Assembly: GCA_934045905.1 (NCBI GenBank)
Contig: OW203770.1
Coordinates: 6,138,001-6,202,000, forward strand
Reading direction: 5' to 3'
Source: Leuctra nigra
Lineage: Eukaryota; Arthropoda; Insecta; Plecoptera; Leuctridae
Length of the DNA stretch: 64,000 bases
Positions 19,804 through 31,485 of the stretch are shown here, piece by piece. The notes beneath the pieces are model-generated. The model searched no databases, was not told where the DNA came from, and saw only the letters and a list, made by a program, of their open reading frames with translations. The position numbers were made by a program, and so were the translations under genes. Position 1 is the first letter of the stretch. Each line of letters begins with the position of its first letter.

Positions 19804-21902
19804 AGGAGAACAAAATACGTTAAATACGAGAAGTATGTAATGTAATATTTATTTCTATGAATTTTAGTGAAAACCGCATATTTTTAAAAAAATCCCTGAT
19901 TTTTTTATGATTTATTTTATGTAGCGCGCAACGAATATTCATCTCATGCGTGACGTACGTGGTGCGCGGCCATGTGTTCTGAGTCATGAGTCGCAGCGCG
20001 GCCGAGCACATGGCTATAAACAAAATCAAGTGTGACACTCATCTGTTCTTTACGCAACACACATGCAGTTCGTGTCCAACACGAGACGTAGAAACACTTC
20101 TGTGTCTCATATTGTGCATTTATTTTGTGAACTAATTTCTAATACGCTAACTGCATTATTCTTGCTGTGAATCGTTCACAATACAATAGGATAATGAGTA
20201 GAGACAACTATATTACCGCATCAGTTTGAACCAGAATATGCATAGACTGATCTAGACAGTGTTGTTTTAGTGGACGAGAACGATATCACTGTTCAGATTA
20301 TATTCGGGACGAAAAGATATAATAATTTATGGTGTAAACGTGGAATGTGCAAACTAATGCCGAGTGATTTTGAATGTTTGTGTTCTCAGGAAAGTGAAAC
20401 ATTGGTACGGTTAGACGGCAATTTGATTGTGTCACTAAAAACCTCTTTTTATTATTTTAATTATTTTGTAAGTAGGTATACTGTACTTAACTGTTTCTGT
20501 TCCATCCACACATTTTCAAGTTCGTTTTGAAAATACATTTTAATTTGTTGATCAAAAGTAGTGCGTGAAAAACAATTGCCTTTGGGTTGATTGCCCTTCA
20601 TAGTCTGAGATTGCCAGTGTAATTTATGACCTGCTTCACACGTGGTCGTCACCCCTAGCATAGCCCCCTCGACTCCACCTCTTTAGTTTTTACAACGAGT
20701 GCCTCACATTCAAGGCACAATCTAAACAGGGTGGACAAACAGCACCAAAATACAAAATAAAATAAATGTGGAGTAGTAGTTATCACTGTCACTTTCATTT
20801 TTACTGTCGGTTTGGAGTCCTCACTATCTGATGCTTCTTCTTCTGGGTCTAGTCTAAACTAAACATCCAAATCTTGCGTTCACTTTCCGATAGTTGAGGT
20901 GATCTATTTTTATTTGGGTTGCGGTATGATACCCGAGGCACTTACTTTTCTGTATTATTAAAACCCTAAAACGAACACTGAGTCATTATTAAATCGGATT
21001 ATACTAATATTATATATTTGAATTACACTTTCTTCACATCCTGACTCAGTGACTGCAGGAACTCGACTGATTTTCATGTGACGAAAAAACTTACGCCCAC
21101 AACTCATAAACATATCAGGGCCTCTTGGGTGCATTGCTTGGGTGAGGCGTCAAATTCCTGAGAGCTACGCATGCAAGTTTCTCAAGTGTATAATGATCTC
21201 ATCTAAATTTATTACCTCCAAGCATTTTTATAGTTTAACTCGTAAAACATTCTGAAGATGGAATATTAAACTAAAATAACGCAACCAATGTCGAGTGATT
21301 TTGAGTGTTTGAGTGAATGTTTGTGTCGTCAGGAAAGTGAGACAATTGACGAGTTAAGACGGTAATAGAATGCGTATCTATAAACCCATCTATATGAACG
21401 TGATAATTTAATCATTTATATCATAAGATCAATCAGTTTGTATAACGCTAATACTTTGAGACGAAGGAAGCTTTGAATGAGCTTTGGATTTAGCTTTCAA
21501 AACAGTGAATCGTTTCGGCGCTTTCTTTCTATTAGGGAATCGGTGTTCGCGGCGATGGCATGCCTTTTCCTTACTATTACAGCTGTAAACAAACACTTTG
21601 GCATTATGAAATAGTATGATACTATTATTAGATCTTTAAATTGCATTGTACATCCTTAGTTAGTGCATGAATGAATGTAGACTGACTTGCATGCATGCAT
21701 ACGAACTCACGCGGCACCCATATAACCAATGTATAGCCACCCGTGCGACGCCCCAGTGACGTCATCGTTCTCGTAGCGTTGCGCAAGAACGCCTGCCAAG
21801 GTGTGTTACGATTTTTTTTCATAACCAACAAGCATGTCTATGTTATATGAACACATACAACATTCTGACACTGAAATATCACTAAACTTATTTTGTTCTC
21901 CT
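19804..21902. mobile_element. Degenerate 2.1-kb piggyBac-like element
   Basis: TTAA occurs at 19800-19803 and 21903-21906 with inverted ends AGGAGAACAAAATA/TATTTTGTTCTCCT (left end slightly diverged inside). On the minus strand near 20815-20870 an acidic stretch reads L-D-P-E-E-E-A-S-D-S-E-D, reminiscent of piggyBac transposase N-termini. No long frame survives. A related block recurs at 20358-20420 and 21300-21365. Confidence 0.55.
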
Positions 21903-22356
21903 TTAAAACTGAAACTTTAAAAGTGATAAGTATATCTGGGAAAATAATGTGGATAGCCCATTGTTTTAGTATATTTGGAATCAGTGTATTGTATCTGTTC
22001 TGTATAATTATGAAGTTTCATTGAAATATCATTAACATGCAGTTTTGAAAGGAAGACTTTAATACTTTGTTCTTTTATAAACAAATTGCACCTTAAAACG
22101 TCTCAAAATTAATTTCAAAGTGTCAAAAAAACAAAAAATGCCCAGTGACAGACCCAAGCTCAACAGTTAAACCATGTCCACCCCTCCCCTCCTCACAAAA
22201 CTATGACAACACCTACGAACTTCATGTGGTCATATTTTACCTATTTATGTGGGGCTTTCAATAGCTACGGTGTAAGATCAGTGAGAGGGTACATCATTTT
22301 GCGATCAGCAGTGAAAGGGTGAACGCTAAGCGAATTATCTCTCACATCATACTTAC

Positions 22357-22582
22357 GGTGTGGTCTTTGGGCCCCACGTTGCTCGAAGAGCTTGATCTCC
22401 GCGCAGCCTTGAGGAACCAGCCGGGAGAAAGTCAGGGAGAAGTAGTTGGCGACCTTGTTTAACGTCTTGGTGAAGATTTGATCCTTCTTCGCTTTCAACA
22501 GTCCTGCCACTTCGATCAGCGAGTCTCGCTCCTTCTTCTTCGTTGCGATGTCTTGCAAGCAGTTCGCTTGGATTCGTTGCAA
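22357..22582 (-). CDS. SMC3-like gene, LVPGG-region exon
   Basis: The exon is 226 nt (75 codons plus one base), entered after CATACCCAG and left at CACC|GTAAGT. It begins as coiled coil (L-Q-R-I-Q-A-N-C-L-Q), then A-K-K-D-Q-I-F-T-K-T-L-N-K-V-A-N-Y-F-S-L and T-F-S-R-L-V-P-Q-G-C-A-E-I-K-L. This matches the SMC3 hallmark T-F-K-Q-V-S-K-N-F-S-E-V-F-x-K-L-V-P-G-G-K-A-T-L where the coil re-enters the ATPase head. One glycine of LVPGG is Gln. Of the exons here, this one most specifically points to SMC3 rather than SMC1, 2 or 4. Confidence 0.8.
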
Positions 22583-22710
22583 CTGGGTATGAAGAAGCAA
22601 ATAGATCATTTAAAACGGGTGGTAAATAAATAGCAGCTGGTTAAAATACGGATTTATGGGAAATCTCCAATGTGGATAACTCAAGGAACCACACTTTTCC
22701 AGGCTTGCAA

Positions 22711-24533
22711 ATCTAGTGGAGCGGTCGCTCCACGCCAGCCAAGTCGTACGGCGCGCACACTCTCAAATAAAGGCTGGAGCAAACCCACTTTTACTGTAAG
22801 CATCAAAGTGGCATTTTCGGCCTACTGGATCTTAAAATTGGGAAATCTCACATTGTTGCGATATATCTTAATTTCGAGCTATGGCCCACCCTACAACATA
22901 TACCAAATTTGGGAACAATAGGTTACGCCCTTTGCACGCTAGAGGGCCGTGAAAACAGTGTTTTAGGGCGGTTTTCATAATAATAATCAGTAATAATCTC
23001 AGTAGTAGTAGTAGTAGGCTGGAGCTAAAATCCGGTAAACAGGCCACAGCCTAAACGGCTGAACCGATTGATCTCACATTTTTACCACGTGTGCACTTTT
23101 GGCGTCTGATTTAACCTTCACCCCATGAATTTTTTGTGCCGCCATTTTGAAACCGGAAGTGGCGTCATATCTCAACAACGGCTAGACCGATTGGAACGAA
23201 AATAGCGCCAAACGATTCGGACGGTCATCTATATGGATAATCAATAGCAACAGACTAAAATTTATGTTAACGAAACCGGAAATGACGTCATGAAATTTAA
23301 TTCATCGATTGGCATTTCGGCAACAAATTTGATCCAATTATTTTGATATTTATGTAACGTATGTTCTTTTGTGATATTATTTGACTTGATATAAAACCAA
23401 CCGGAAGCCGCCATTTTGAAACCAGAAATGACATCATATCTTAATAACGTCTAAATAGATTTAAACGAAACCAACGCTAAACAATTTAGACGGTCAACTT
23501 TATGTATTATCATCAATAATATTTGCAGTTTCCCATACTGAAACCGGAAATGACGTCACACATTTTAAAAATCGCACAAATTTACATTTTGATGCAATAA
23601 ATATACTATTTGAGACTGCTTATAATAAAATGAAATCATGTTTAAATTATAATTCAAGAGGTCAGTGATTTCAGCAGCCATTTTGAAATCGGAAGAAACG
23701 ACGTAATATCTCGAAAACTGGTTGACAGATCGGTATGAAACTAGTGCCAAACGATTCGGAAGGACATCTCTATGGAATAGGAACAGTCAAACTAGAATTT
23801 TCCTATTTATGAGGCCGGAAATGACGTCATTCAAATTTATAAATCATTATAATCCCCTCCTATACAATAAATACATATTCAGAAAGCTAAAAATGATACA
23901 CATCATTTATAGTTATAAATTCTATGTGGCAGTGCAGAAAGTTCAGCGGCCATTTTGAAAACCGACGTGTTGCCATATCTCGGAACTGGGTTGACCGATT
24001 GGAATGAAACATTTGTTTTTTTCATGAGAATAACCAAATTGTAAAGGGTAATTTTTTTTAAAGGATTTAGTAATTGTTCATGTGATATGTGTCACACGTA
24101 AGTTGTAAGAATAAACTAAAAAAAGTAGTGATATCCCCATAAAAAACACTCCGTGTAAAAATACCAGCCAAGTCTCTTCAACTTAAAAAAAATAATGAAA
24201 TCTAAAAATTCTGCACTGAAAAGTAGTGATATCAAAAAATTAGCCAAGTCAAAACTTTATTTGAAAATCAAAAAATACTTGGCGCATCGTGTACATAAAT
24301 AGCTTGGAAGTATAGGCATATTATAAATTATACATGAAATATACATATACAAAGTATACCTATAATGCCCTAAAAAAACGATGCGCCAAGTATTTTTTGA
24401 TTTTCAAATAAAGTTTTGACTTGGCTAATTTTTTGATATCACTACTTTTCAGTGCAGAATTTTTAGATTTCATTATTTTTTTTAAGTTGAAGAGACTTGG
24501 CTGGTATTTTTACACGGAGTGTTTTTTATGGGG
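22711..24533 (-). mobile_element. CRE/ETS-rich composite element, copy 2
   Basis: The orientation is inverted relative to copy 1: the tail hairpin (ATCTAGTGGAGCGGTCGCTC) is at 22711, motif blocks with TGACGTCA, CCGGAAGT and CGCCATTTTGAAA fill the body, and the foldback head is at 24135-24533. The two arms of the head are nearly perfect complements. It lies in the intron just upstream of the exon at 22357-22582. Confidence 0.78.
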
Positions 24534-24834
24534 TTACATTTTACTGTAAGAATAGAATTATAAATCAGACAATTTCAGGAAAACAAGACTTATGTAACAT
24601 CTATTATAAAAAGACGTTGAAATAAATAGTGTACCTACTGTATAAAGGAATAGTGCAGAAATAGTCTTCAATTTTTCATTGAACTAATGAAAGAATTATC
24701 CCTGCGGTCGTTAAAAATGGCGAAATTGCAGACACAATGGAAAAGCAATCTGTAAGACTTCTATTTTATTTAAATAAATAAACTCAGTATTGATTTAGAC
24801 AAGTAATGCATATTTACATAATCCAGATATTTTG

Positions 24835-25036
24835 TGATGATGTAGAATAAGTAAAGATGGACAGTGGAAAGAAAGGGGGCGTGTCTTATTAGTGGGGAAC
24901 CTTCCCAGCATTTACCTCTTGACTGAGAAAAACCTTGAAAAAACCTTAGCCAGGAATGACGTCCACAGGAATCGAACCCTGAACCTCCGACATGCAAGAC
25001 CGGAGTGTTACTGACTGAACCAACTTGCTCTGTCCG
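24835..25036 (-). mobile_element. tRNA-derived SINE abutting a 5' splice site
   Basis: On the minus strand the head reads GGACAGAGCAAGTTGGTTCA, a tRNA A-box region, followed by the B box GGGTTCGATTCC and the family body (AAGGTTTTTCTCAGTCAAGA, AATGCTGGGAAGGT). The head starts about five bases inside the intron that follows the exon at 25041-25340. Confidence 0.75.
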
Positions 25037-25040
25037 TTAC

Positions 25041-25340
25041 CTTCTTGTACTTGGCCGGGTCGTGCCGCTGGACATGAGTCATCCCCCCGATCTCCTCGGC
25101 CAATGCCAAGCAACGAGCCTTCAGTTGCGTTGCGTCCAGATGCTTGTATTTCTCCATTAACTGCTTCGTCGGCAGCTTCCCATTGGCCCTCAAGCTGCCC
25201 GCCTTCTCTTCCTTCAAGCCCTCGAGTGATTGGTGCGCTCGGTCGGCTTCCTTACGTTGATGCTGCAGCTTCATCAGAGCTTCCGCTGCGTTCTCGTGGT
25301 TATTACGTTCTCGACTCAAGTCAGCACTGGCTTTCTCCGC
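25041..25340 (-). CDS. SMC3-like gene, return coiled-coil exon
   Basis: The exon is exactly 100 codons in phase 0, entered after TTTTAAG and left at AAG|GTAACG. It has heptad-like coiled coil (A-E-K-A-S-A-D-L-S-R-E-R), then a glycine-containing turn and L-P-T-K-Q-L-M-E-K-Y-K-H-L-D, A-T-Q-L-K-A-R-C-L-A-L-A, T-H-V-Q-R-H-D-P-A-K-Y. SMC3 has the same order (L-P-x-E-A-F-E-K-Y-Q-T-L, then L-K-Q-L-F-x-K-L, then K-Y-S-H-V-N-K-K-A-L-D-Q-F). It represents the descending arm close to the head. Confidence 0.78.
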
Positions 25341-26600
25341 CTTAAAACATACAAAATATATTATTTCAGTTTTGGTGATATTTCCGTTATCAACAAATGC
25401 ATTTTACTGAGGAATGTAACTTGACTCCTAAGGTTCACCTATATTTCGTAGCATGACAGAAGATAAATGGAATCTACACAAATGGACTCAATAGATGGGG
25501 TGGTAAAAATTATATTGAAAAGAAAAGTCTCTGAATCATTCAGCAATCAGTTTTACATGAATGTTGACAACGTAACAAGCTATTAAAACTGATAAATTAC
25601 CCCAAGAATGGAGCCCATATAATAGATTACATTGCCCCTTCTTTCATGATAAAGGTAGTAGCTATGGTAGAAGGTATAAGCACCGTGCACAAGTGTCATT
25701 TTTGCTGAGACATTACAGACAGTGCGGCGGGTGGAAGAAATCTGCAACATTGGCAGGATATCAAGGGTGCTGCAGTTACTTTATTTTGTTGCAAACGTTA
25801 TAGTACACTACAAAATTGTACATTGAAAATTGAATATGAAAATTGTAATAAAGAATACAAAATGTCAATGAAATTGCAAATAGGTACTACCAATATTCAT
25901 TTGCACCCTTCTTATACATACTAATTTTAAAATATTTGTACGCAATTGATCAGTTTAGGTCATGGCCAATGATGACAGAACTGTCATTCCCATTCTTTCA
26001 CTAGTAGCGCCTATGGGTATGATTGCACGGTGCCTTAAAGCCCCTGTTAACCTGTACACCATATTTTTTCTAATCGTACCTGACACCAATCACTACTGTT
26101 ATTGATCAATAGTTTTTGATATGTGACAAGCAAAAAATTAGAAAAAATGTATTTATAAACTTGAAAATTGTGCTTGAAAAGATGACTTTGTGTGCCATTT
26201 TTCACTTCATTATTGAGTGTACATTTGAAATACAAACATTGTGTGGTTGACGGTCATAAAGTATGTTAAAAAACCTTCAAAAGTGATCTCATTCCGATCG
26301 TAAATTCATCTGTGTTGACTTTTATTCGTCAAGATTCCTAGAACTCGGGTTGCGGGGAGGGATTGTGAGTCAAATTCCCTTGGGGTCAAGAGGTTGAGAG
26401 TATGCAGAATTCATAACAAAATGCGATATTTACACTCTCAAGTACTAGCTGGTAAAATATAAAGTGGAGCATAATATGAGATTGTATTAATTGCAGGTAA
26501 AGAGAGAAATTCATTTATTATAAAACAAATGACAGCTGTCCAATACAAGGATGACCACTAGGATCCAGCATGCTTACAATAGTATAATTCTAATGGATAA
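25341..26600. other. Intron of the SMC3-like gene
   Basis: This is AT-rich sequence without a supported exon. The right end approaches the 3' UTR of the R2-like element, whose exact end I could not place. Confidence 0.4.
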
Positions 26601-26647
26601 AAAATGTGACAAATATTAATTAAGTAAAGACTAAATATACCTACAAA

Positions 26648-29600
26648 CTAAGATGAATTATTATATAAATGATTATGCAATATACTAGACGAATCTTTTA
26701 AAATTGATAAAACTATTTGATCTACGAGAACCAAAGAAAAAATGAAATGTGATTTAAGAAATTTTGTAAAAAAATCCGGAATTGAAGCTCTAGCTCCTAA
26801 AAGAAGACCGGTAACGCTCCAGTATTGTTCTTTAATTTTGTATCTTTGAGCAAGATCGGGGATGCAATCGACGTAATGATCTTGTTTTTCCTTGTTCACG
26901 TCCTCCGCTTGTGATCCCCCTTGCTCGAATCTAATGGTTGGGTCGAGAATAAGGACTTTTTTCCGGTCTCTTCGAATGGCTATTATGTCTACTCTCTTCA
27001 AAGAGCCAGTAGTCGAAACACAAGAAATTTCTTCATGTACCTCCCACTTATTTGCTCGGAACGAATCTGCTAACAGGCTCCTCACTGTGTTGTGTCTGTT
27101 AATTCTCAACAGTTCTCCCTTCAGACAACCTCCGAGAACATGAGGTAGGGTTTCATACTCATTGCAGCCTGGTTGACGGCAACGGGTGTTCTCGAAAGAT
27201 CTTCCTGGTACGGCACGAACGGCGGCGAGATTAACAGACATCTTGATGTTATTTATCCACTGAGAAGAAGACAGTCCCTCCTTAGAGTGTAACCACTTAT
27301 TGGCTCTTGTCGTTTCTCTGAATACTTCCACTCCACGTCCTTTATGTGGCAAATCAACCCATTCTTGAAATGATTTTTCTCTCATAGCATTTCGTAGTTT
27401 TCGGCCAGTAGTTCGATTATCAACTTTAATGCAATTTGTGAGTTCAAGCGTTTCAATACATTGAGTCATTTCTTGTTCAATATTTCTTACATTATGAAAG
27501 TGAGGATCATCGGCATTTAATAACTTTTTACAGATATTAAAATTCTGCAGATGCGCCTCCCATGTTGCTCTCATAATTCCAAGGCCCCTGAATTTACGCG
27601 GAGAGTAAATAAAGGAATTTGGAGTATCACCTGGAAGACCAATCATTTCTTTAACTCCACTTCTGACAATCTTATCAATATCCTCCAAGAAGGATTTTGG
27701 TAATTGATTGGTCGGAGCACACTGTAGAGGATAGATCAGTGTGGGCCATATAAATTGGTTCAGAATATTCAATTTCTGATCAGGTTTCAAGAGAGAAGAC
27801 GATACTAGTAGATGGATGTCTTTTTCCAGGTTTTTAATTATCTTCCCCTTATCTACTACTATCTCATCATGGAAGTCAATTCCCAGGTACTTAATTCGTT
27901 CATCAGGAGCAGTTGCTGGGATAACAGTGCCTGTATTTGAAACAACAGGAAGGTGTGAAAGTTTACCATTCATTATTACAATTGCCTTACTTTTCAAGGA
28001 ATTAATATCTAGACCAATAAGAGAAAACCCTCTTACCGCCATGGACACTAATTCAGACGCCGCAGACATATTCTTCCCAATTACAGCTAAGTCATCAGCA
28101 AAGGCAACGGCCGAGATGTTGTCCATTTCCTTGACCAACGAGTATCCTAGGGAAGTTGATACTGTTTGCTCAGTCAGCTCCTTTATTATATGGTCAATTG
28201 CAAGGTTAAATAACGTGGGAGACAATGGAGCTCCTTGTGGAACACCTTTCTTCACAGAAATAAAATTCGATTTTGTTCTGTTTGCTTCGATCTTGATTAC
28301 GTTATCCGTCACAAGTGAAATAATAATTTCCCGTAGCTTGTTTGGAATCGGTAGACTTTGCAGGCACCGTTTAATGTGATCATGGCCAACACTGTCGAAA
28401 GCTTTGCTAACGTCAAGGAAAGTAACACAACAATCCTTATTGTGTAATTTGGCATCTTTCAGACACCCATTAATAATTGAGGAATTGATGTACGTTCCTG
28501 GTGAAGAAACAAAGCCTCTCTGATGTGCAGAAAATTGAACTAATGCTCGAAGTCTCTTGTCGATTACCTTTTCAATAACACGACGAATCACAGAGAAAAT
28601 TGTAATGGGCCTCCAATTTGATAAGTTCTTTTCATCGCCGCCTTTATGAATCAATATCGTTCTCCCTTCCCTTAACTTCATTGGTACATAGTTCAATTCA
28701 AACATAGCGGATGCAAGTAAACTGATTGTTTTCCCACAATTCAGCTCTCGAAGTACACGAAGAAGAATGCCATCAGGGCCTGGTGAAGTATGGATGTTGA
28801 TCTTCATCATTGCTTCGTTTATCTCTTTAACAGTTAATGTCAAATTATAGTTTCTATCCTCGACTTCCGAGCTCTGATTTAAATCACACAAATAAGACGA
28901 CTTCATGTTTTCATGGCCGAGGATGTCAGTGAAATGATCTTCAATCAGTGGCATGGGTATGGTGCATGACGCAGTTCTATTAGTGTTCATTATTGTGCGG
29001 ACAACTTTACGTCGTTGGTTATAATATTGAAATTGAGCCAAATCATAGCTATACTGCTGTTTTCTCTTTTGTTTATCACGTTTTGACTTACGTTGTGGAT
29101 TGTTTGATGATTTGTACGTAATATTATTAAGGCCAATAGCTTTTGCTTTTCTTGCCTTATAAAACTTAATCGCAGGATGAACCGGCCCTGGAAGTTTATG
29201 CACTACTTCCGACAGAAAAACAATAAGTTCATCAACGAGAACATCAAGCTGTTCAATAGATTTGTCAGATGTTCGCAAGAATGTATGAAATCTCACCTCC
29301 CATTCAGTCATATCAATTTTCGGACCTTTCTTGGATATTCGAACTCCGAAAGTATCTCCTTCTTCCTTTGACGAGTTAATTAAGTCATCTACTTGCTCAG
29401 TCTCCATACGAGAGTCTTGACTGTGTGTTTGATAAGTATCAGCGATCATACTTCTCGCAACATCAGGGTGAGCACAGCGAATATGATTACGAAGTCCTCG
29501 AGGTTTATAGAAGGCCTTACACTCTGGACATTGTGAAGTTCTATTAGTATTATCGATAGATTCTACCGGAATGGCTTGTATATCAAGAATTTCACTGCTT

Positions 29601-29944
29601 AAATTTCTTTCATCTTCCGTGACTTCAAAATGCTCAGGATGACACCGATTTAAATGAGTTTTCAGCCTAACGTAATATTTTGAACAATAAGGGCATTGAT
29701 CTTTCGCTTTTCTTGATAATTCAGCATTACATTTATCAAAATGATCAAGGAATAAAACGTTACGAATATTGGGGAAAGACTCATGACAATTCGGGCATAT
29801 AACAGTGTGCTCTGTTTGAGTGTTTTGACATCTTGGTTCTGGTATATTTTCGACTGAACTTGAATTCAAGCCATTGTGTGACTCTGCCTGAGACTCGCTT
29901 CCTGGATCTTGTGTTGAATGCGACCGTGTGCGGTGACTTGACAT
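26648..29944 (-). CDS. R2-clade non-LTR retrotransposon ORF
   Basis: A single intact frame of 1098 residues from an ATG. The N-terminal part has three Cys/His fingers (starting C-P-N-C at ~51, C-P-Y-C at ~83, C-P-E-C at ~139). Reverse-transcriptase blocks follow (N-W-R-P-I-T, D-V-S-K-A-F-D-S-V, G-V-P-Q-G-A-P-L-S-P, F-A-D-D-L). The C-terminal part has a C-x3-C-x7-H-x4-C knuckle (C-R-Q-P-G-C...H-V-L-G-G-C) and a restriction-like-endonuclease region around I-L-D-P-T-I-R-F. This layout and ~1.1-kb-residue length are those of R2-type elements with three fingers. R2s normally insert in 28S rRNA genes, but no rDNA is present here, and the element sits in an intron of the SMC3-like gene in the same orientation. 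It looks potentially autonomous by ORF integrity. Confidence 0.9.
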   Translation of the reverse strand: MSSHRTRSHSTQDPGSESQAESHNGLNSSSVENIPEPRCQNTQTEHTVICPNCHESFPNIRNVLFLDHFDKCNAELSRKAKDQCPYCSKYYVRLKTHLNRCHPEHFEVTEDERNLSSEILDIQAIPVESIDNTNRTSQCPECKAFYKPRGLRNHIRCAHPDVARSMIADTYQTHSQDSRMETEQVDDLINSSKEEGDTFGVRISKKGPKIDMTEWEVRFHTFLRTSDKSIEQLDVLVDELIVFLSEVVHKLPGPVHPAIKFYKARKAKAIGLNNITYKSSNNPQRKSKRDKQKRKQQYSYDLAQFQYYNQRRKVVRTIMNTNRTASCTIPMPLIEDHFTDILGHENMKSSYLCDLNQSSEVEDRNYNLTLTVKEINEAMMKINIHTSPGPDGILLRVLRELNCGKTISLLASAMFELNYVPMKLREGRTILIHKGGDEKNLSNWRPITIFSVIRRVIEKVIDKRLRALVQFSAHQRGFVSSPGTYINSSIINGCLKDAKLHNKDCCVTFLDVSKAFDSVGHDHIKRCLQSLPIPNKLREIIISLVTDNVIKIEANRTKSNFISVKKGVPQGAPLSPTLFNLAIDHIIKELTEQTVSTSLGYSLVKEMDNISAVAFADDLAVIGKNMSAASELVSMAVRGFSLIGLDINSLKSKAIVIMNGKLSHLPVVSNTGTVIPATAPDERIKYLGIDFHDEIVVDKGKIIKNLEKDIHLLVSSSLLKPDQKLNILNQFIWPTLIYPLQCAPTNQLPKSFLEDIDKIVRSGVKEMIGLPGDTPNSFIYSPRKFRGLGIMRATWEAHLQNFNICKKLLNADDPHFHNVRNIEQEMTQCIETLELTNCIKVDNRTTGRKLRNAMREKSFQEWVDLPHKGRGVEVFRETTRANKWLHSKEGLSSSQWINNIKMSVNLAAVRAVPGRSFENTRCRQPGCNEYETLPHVLGGCLKGELLRINRHNTVRSLLADSFRANKWEVHEEISCVSTTGSLKRVDIIAIRRDRKKVLILDPTIRFEQGGSQAEDVNKEKQDHYVDCIPDLAQRYKIKEQYWSVTGLLLGARASIPDFFTKFLKSHFIFSLVLVDQIVLSILKDSSSILHNHLYNNSS

Positions 29945-30656
29945 GGTGCATATTCACTGACCTTGCATGAGCTTCAGCTTTTTCTAGCCCTTCTTCAAAA
30001 TGAGCCGAATCGAAAAACCTCTTCAATATGATTTAAACAAAATAAATCAGGGAAACTAACCTGATCAGTCGATAGATAATTTCGGTGAGATCACTCACAA
30101 ATACAAAAACACAATAAAATCCAGATAAATAAGAACTTTTAAATAAATTTGCCGGAGCTGTATAGACAGCAAACTTCCATATCCACTGCCTAGCGCTATA
30201 ATTTTGAATAAAATATGGTTAGGAAGAGGAAGATTTGTTTGTTATTTCATCATAAGCTTAATCCTGGTTGCACTTAGTTTGCTCACACCGAATATTTGAA
30301 GATGAAAATGAATGTTACATTGTAATACTGACTCGCCAAGTTTCGCAAGGTCATTCTTTTATGAATCATTTGAAGACCATACGCGTTAGGCTGGATGTTT
30401 CAACACTGCGCCAATGTACTTAAATCCCCGAACATCAATGATAGTAAAATTTTAATTTTTGGTTTCACTGGTCCTTTAAGGGGTTTTGGCATAGAGTTAG
30501 AATAAGCTAATATTTTTGAGAGAATAAGGGTTGTAGGAATATTTGACATTTTGAATAACATAGTTTTGAATACGAAATCGACCATTTTGAAGTTATCGAA
30601 CCGTTCAAGTATTCCACACTTTCTAAATACTTAAATATCATGAACCGTGAACTCAC
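29945..30656. other. 5' flank of the R2-like element and intron
   Basis: No exon is seen. The 5' end of the R2-like element is not defined by any visible target duplication. Confidence 0.35.
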
Positions 30657-30746
30657 AGATTCTTCTGCCTCGACTGACTTGGTCTTCAATGTGCCCAGCC
30701 GTGCCGTCTTATCCGCAAGCAGAGTCTTGAGTGACGGCAGTTGATT
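30657..30746 (-). CDS. SMC3-like gene, short coiled-coil exon
   Basis: A coiled-coil exon (Q-L-P-S-L-K-T-L-L-A-D-K-T-A-R-L-G-T) left at TCT|GTGAGT in phase 0. Two acceptors are possible. ATCAACAG at 30747 gives 30 codons in phase with a GT donor of the previous exon. CTACAG ending at 30757 gives 100 nt and fits only if the previous exon ends earlier at a GC donor. I annotate the first. The exon is flanked by a 19-kb upstream intron. Confidence 0.6.
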
Positions 30747-30974
30747 CTGTTGATCTCTGTAGGAGAGACAAAGGAAAATGTGATTATATTATTAATAATA
30801 TAATAATAATGTAATTTATTGAGCACATAAAATAGGTACACAATTGGTCACAATTGGTCAATCGAGTCGTTGATCTTCCATACATCCATCTCTTCTCTTC
30901 ATCTGTTTCAACTCTTCACCGTTTACCTATTTCTTCCTAAATTATTCATAATAGTAATTATACATAGTTGTGCT

Positions 30975-31082
30975 TCAATATCAGTGGTATTGGAAGAACA
31001 TCCAAGCATTTACTTTTAAGCTGAGGGAAAACCACTGAAAAAACATTCTCAGCAGGATGTAATCTTGATTCTTGTCTTCCAA
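30975..31082 (-). mobile_element. Partial SINE
   Basis: The segment AAGCATTTACTTTTAAGCTG then AGGGAAAACCACTGAAAAAA matches the central body of the SINE family (Lys/Asn-rich AAACC, CAGCATTTGCCT motifs). The tRNA head is decayed. Confidence 0.4.
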
Positions 31083-31130
31083 CTACTTGACTTTCCTACT
31101 TTCCTTTCCTTATACCCTCAAGAATGGAAC

Positions 31131-31240
31131 CCTTCAGGGGAGATATTCTAAATTCCCTTGTCGTCTCGTTTCACGCTACGGGCTCACTGCACACTGGAGT
31201 GCTATCTACCTATTTAACACGGTAGTGACGCCGTATCAAA
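31131..31240. mobile_element. Left half of palindromic MITE split by a retrotransposon
   Basis: GATATTCTAAATTCCCTTGT then CGTCTCGTTTC match the MITE at 686-845. The remaining 35 bp of the MITE is at 35685-35720, beyond the jockey-type insertion. Confidence 0.7.
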
Positions 31241-31485
31241 GTAAGTAAGTTTATTTCCATTTCAACATTACAAGTAATGTATACAAGCATTGTCAGTGAC
31301 CCTTAAGCATAAATAATTATGCTTTGTCTTGGGTGTATGGAATTTATTATAATCTAATTTTACCATAATAAAGTATAGTCGCTATGAATAAATTAAAAGT
31401 AATTCATTCATTCTCAGTACATGGTTTCATTCATTCTAATACAAATAATAATAATAAGGAAAAAGTCTATTATATTCTATTCTAT

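Noticed and set aside
25025..25345. 106-codon frame on the + strand
   Set aside because: It is the antisense shadow of the GC-rich SMC3-like exon at 25041-25340, which has splice sites and family similarity.
27816..28379. 187-codon + strand frame
   Set aside because: It is the antisense shadow of the R2-type reverse transcriptase.
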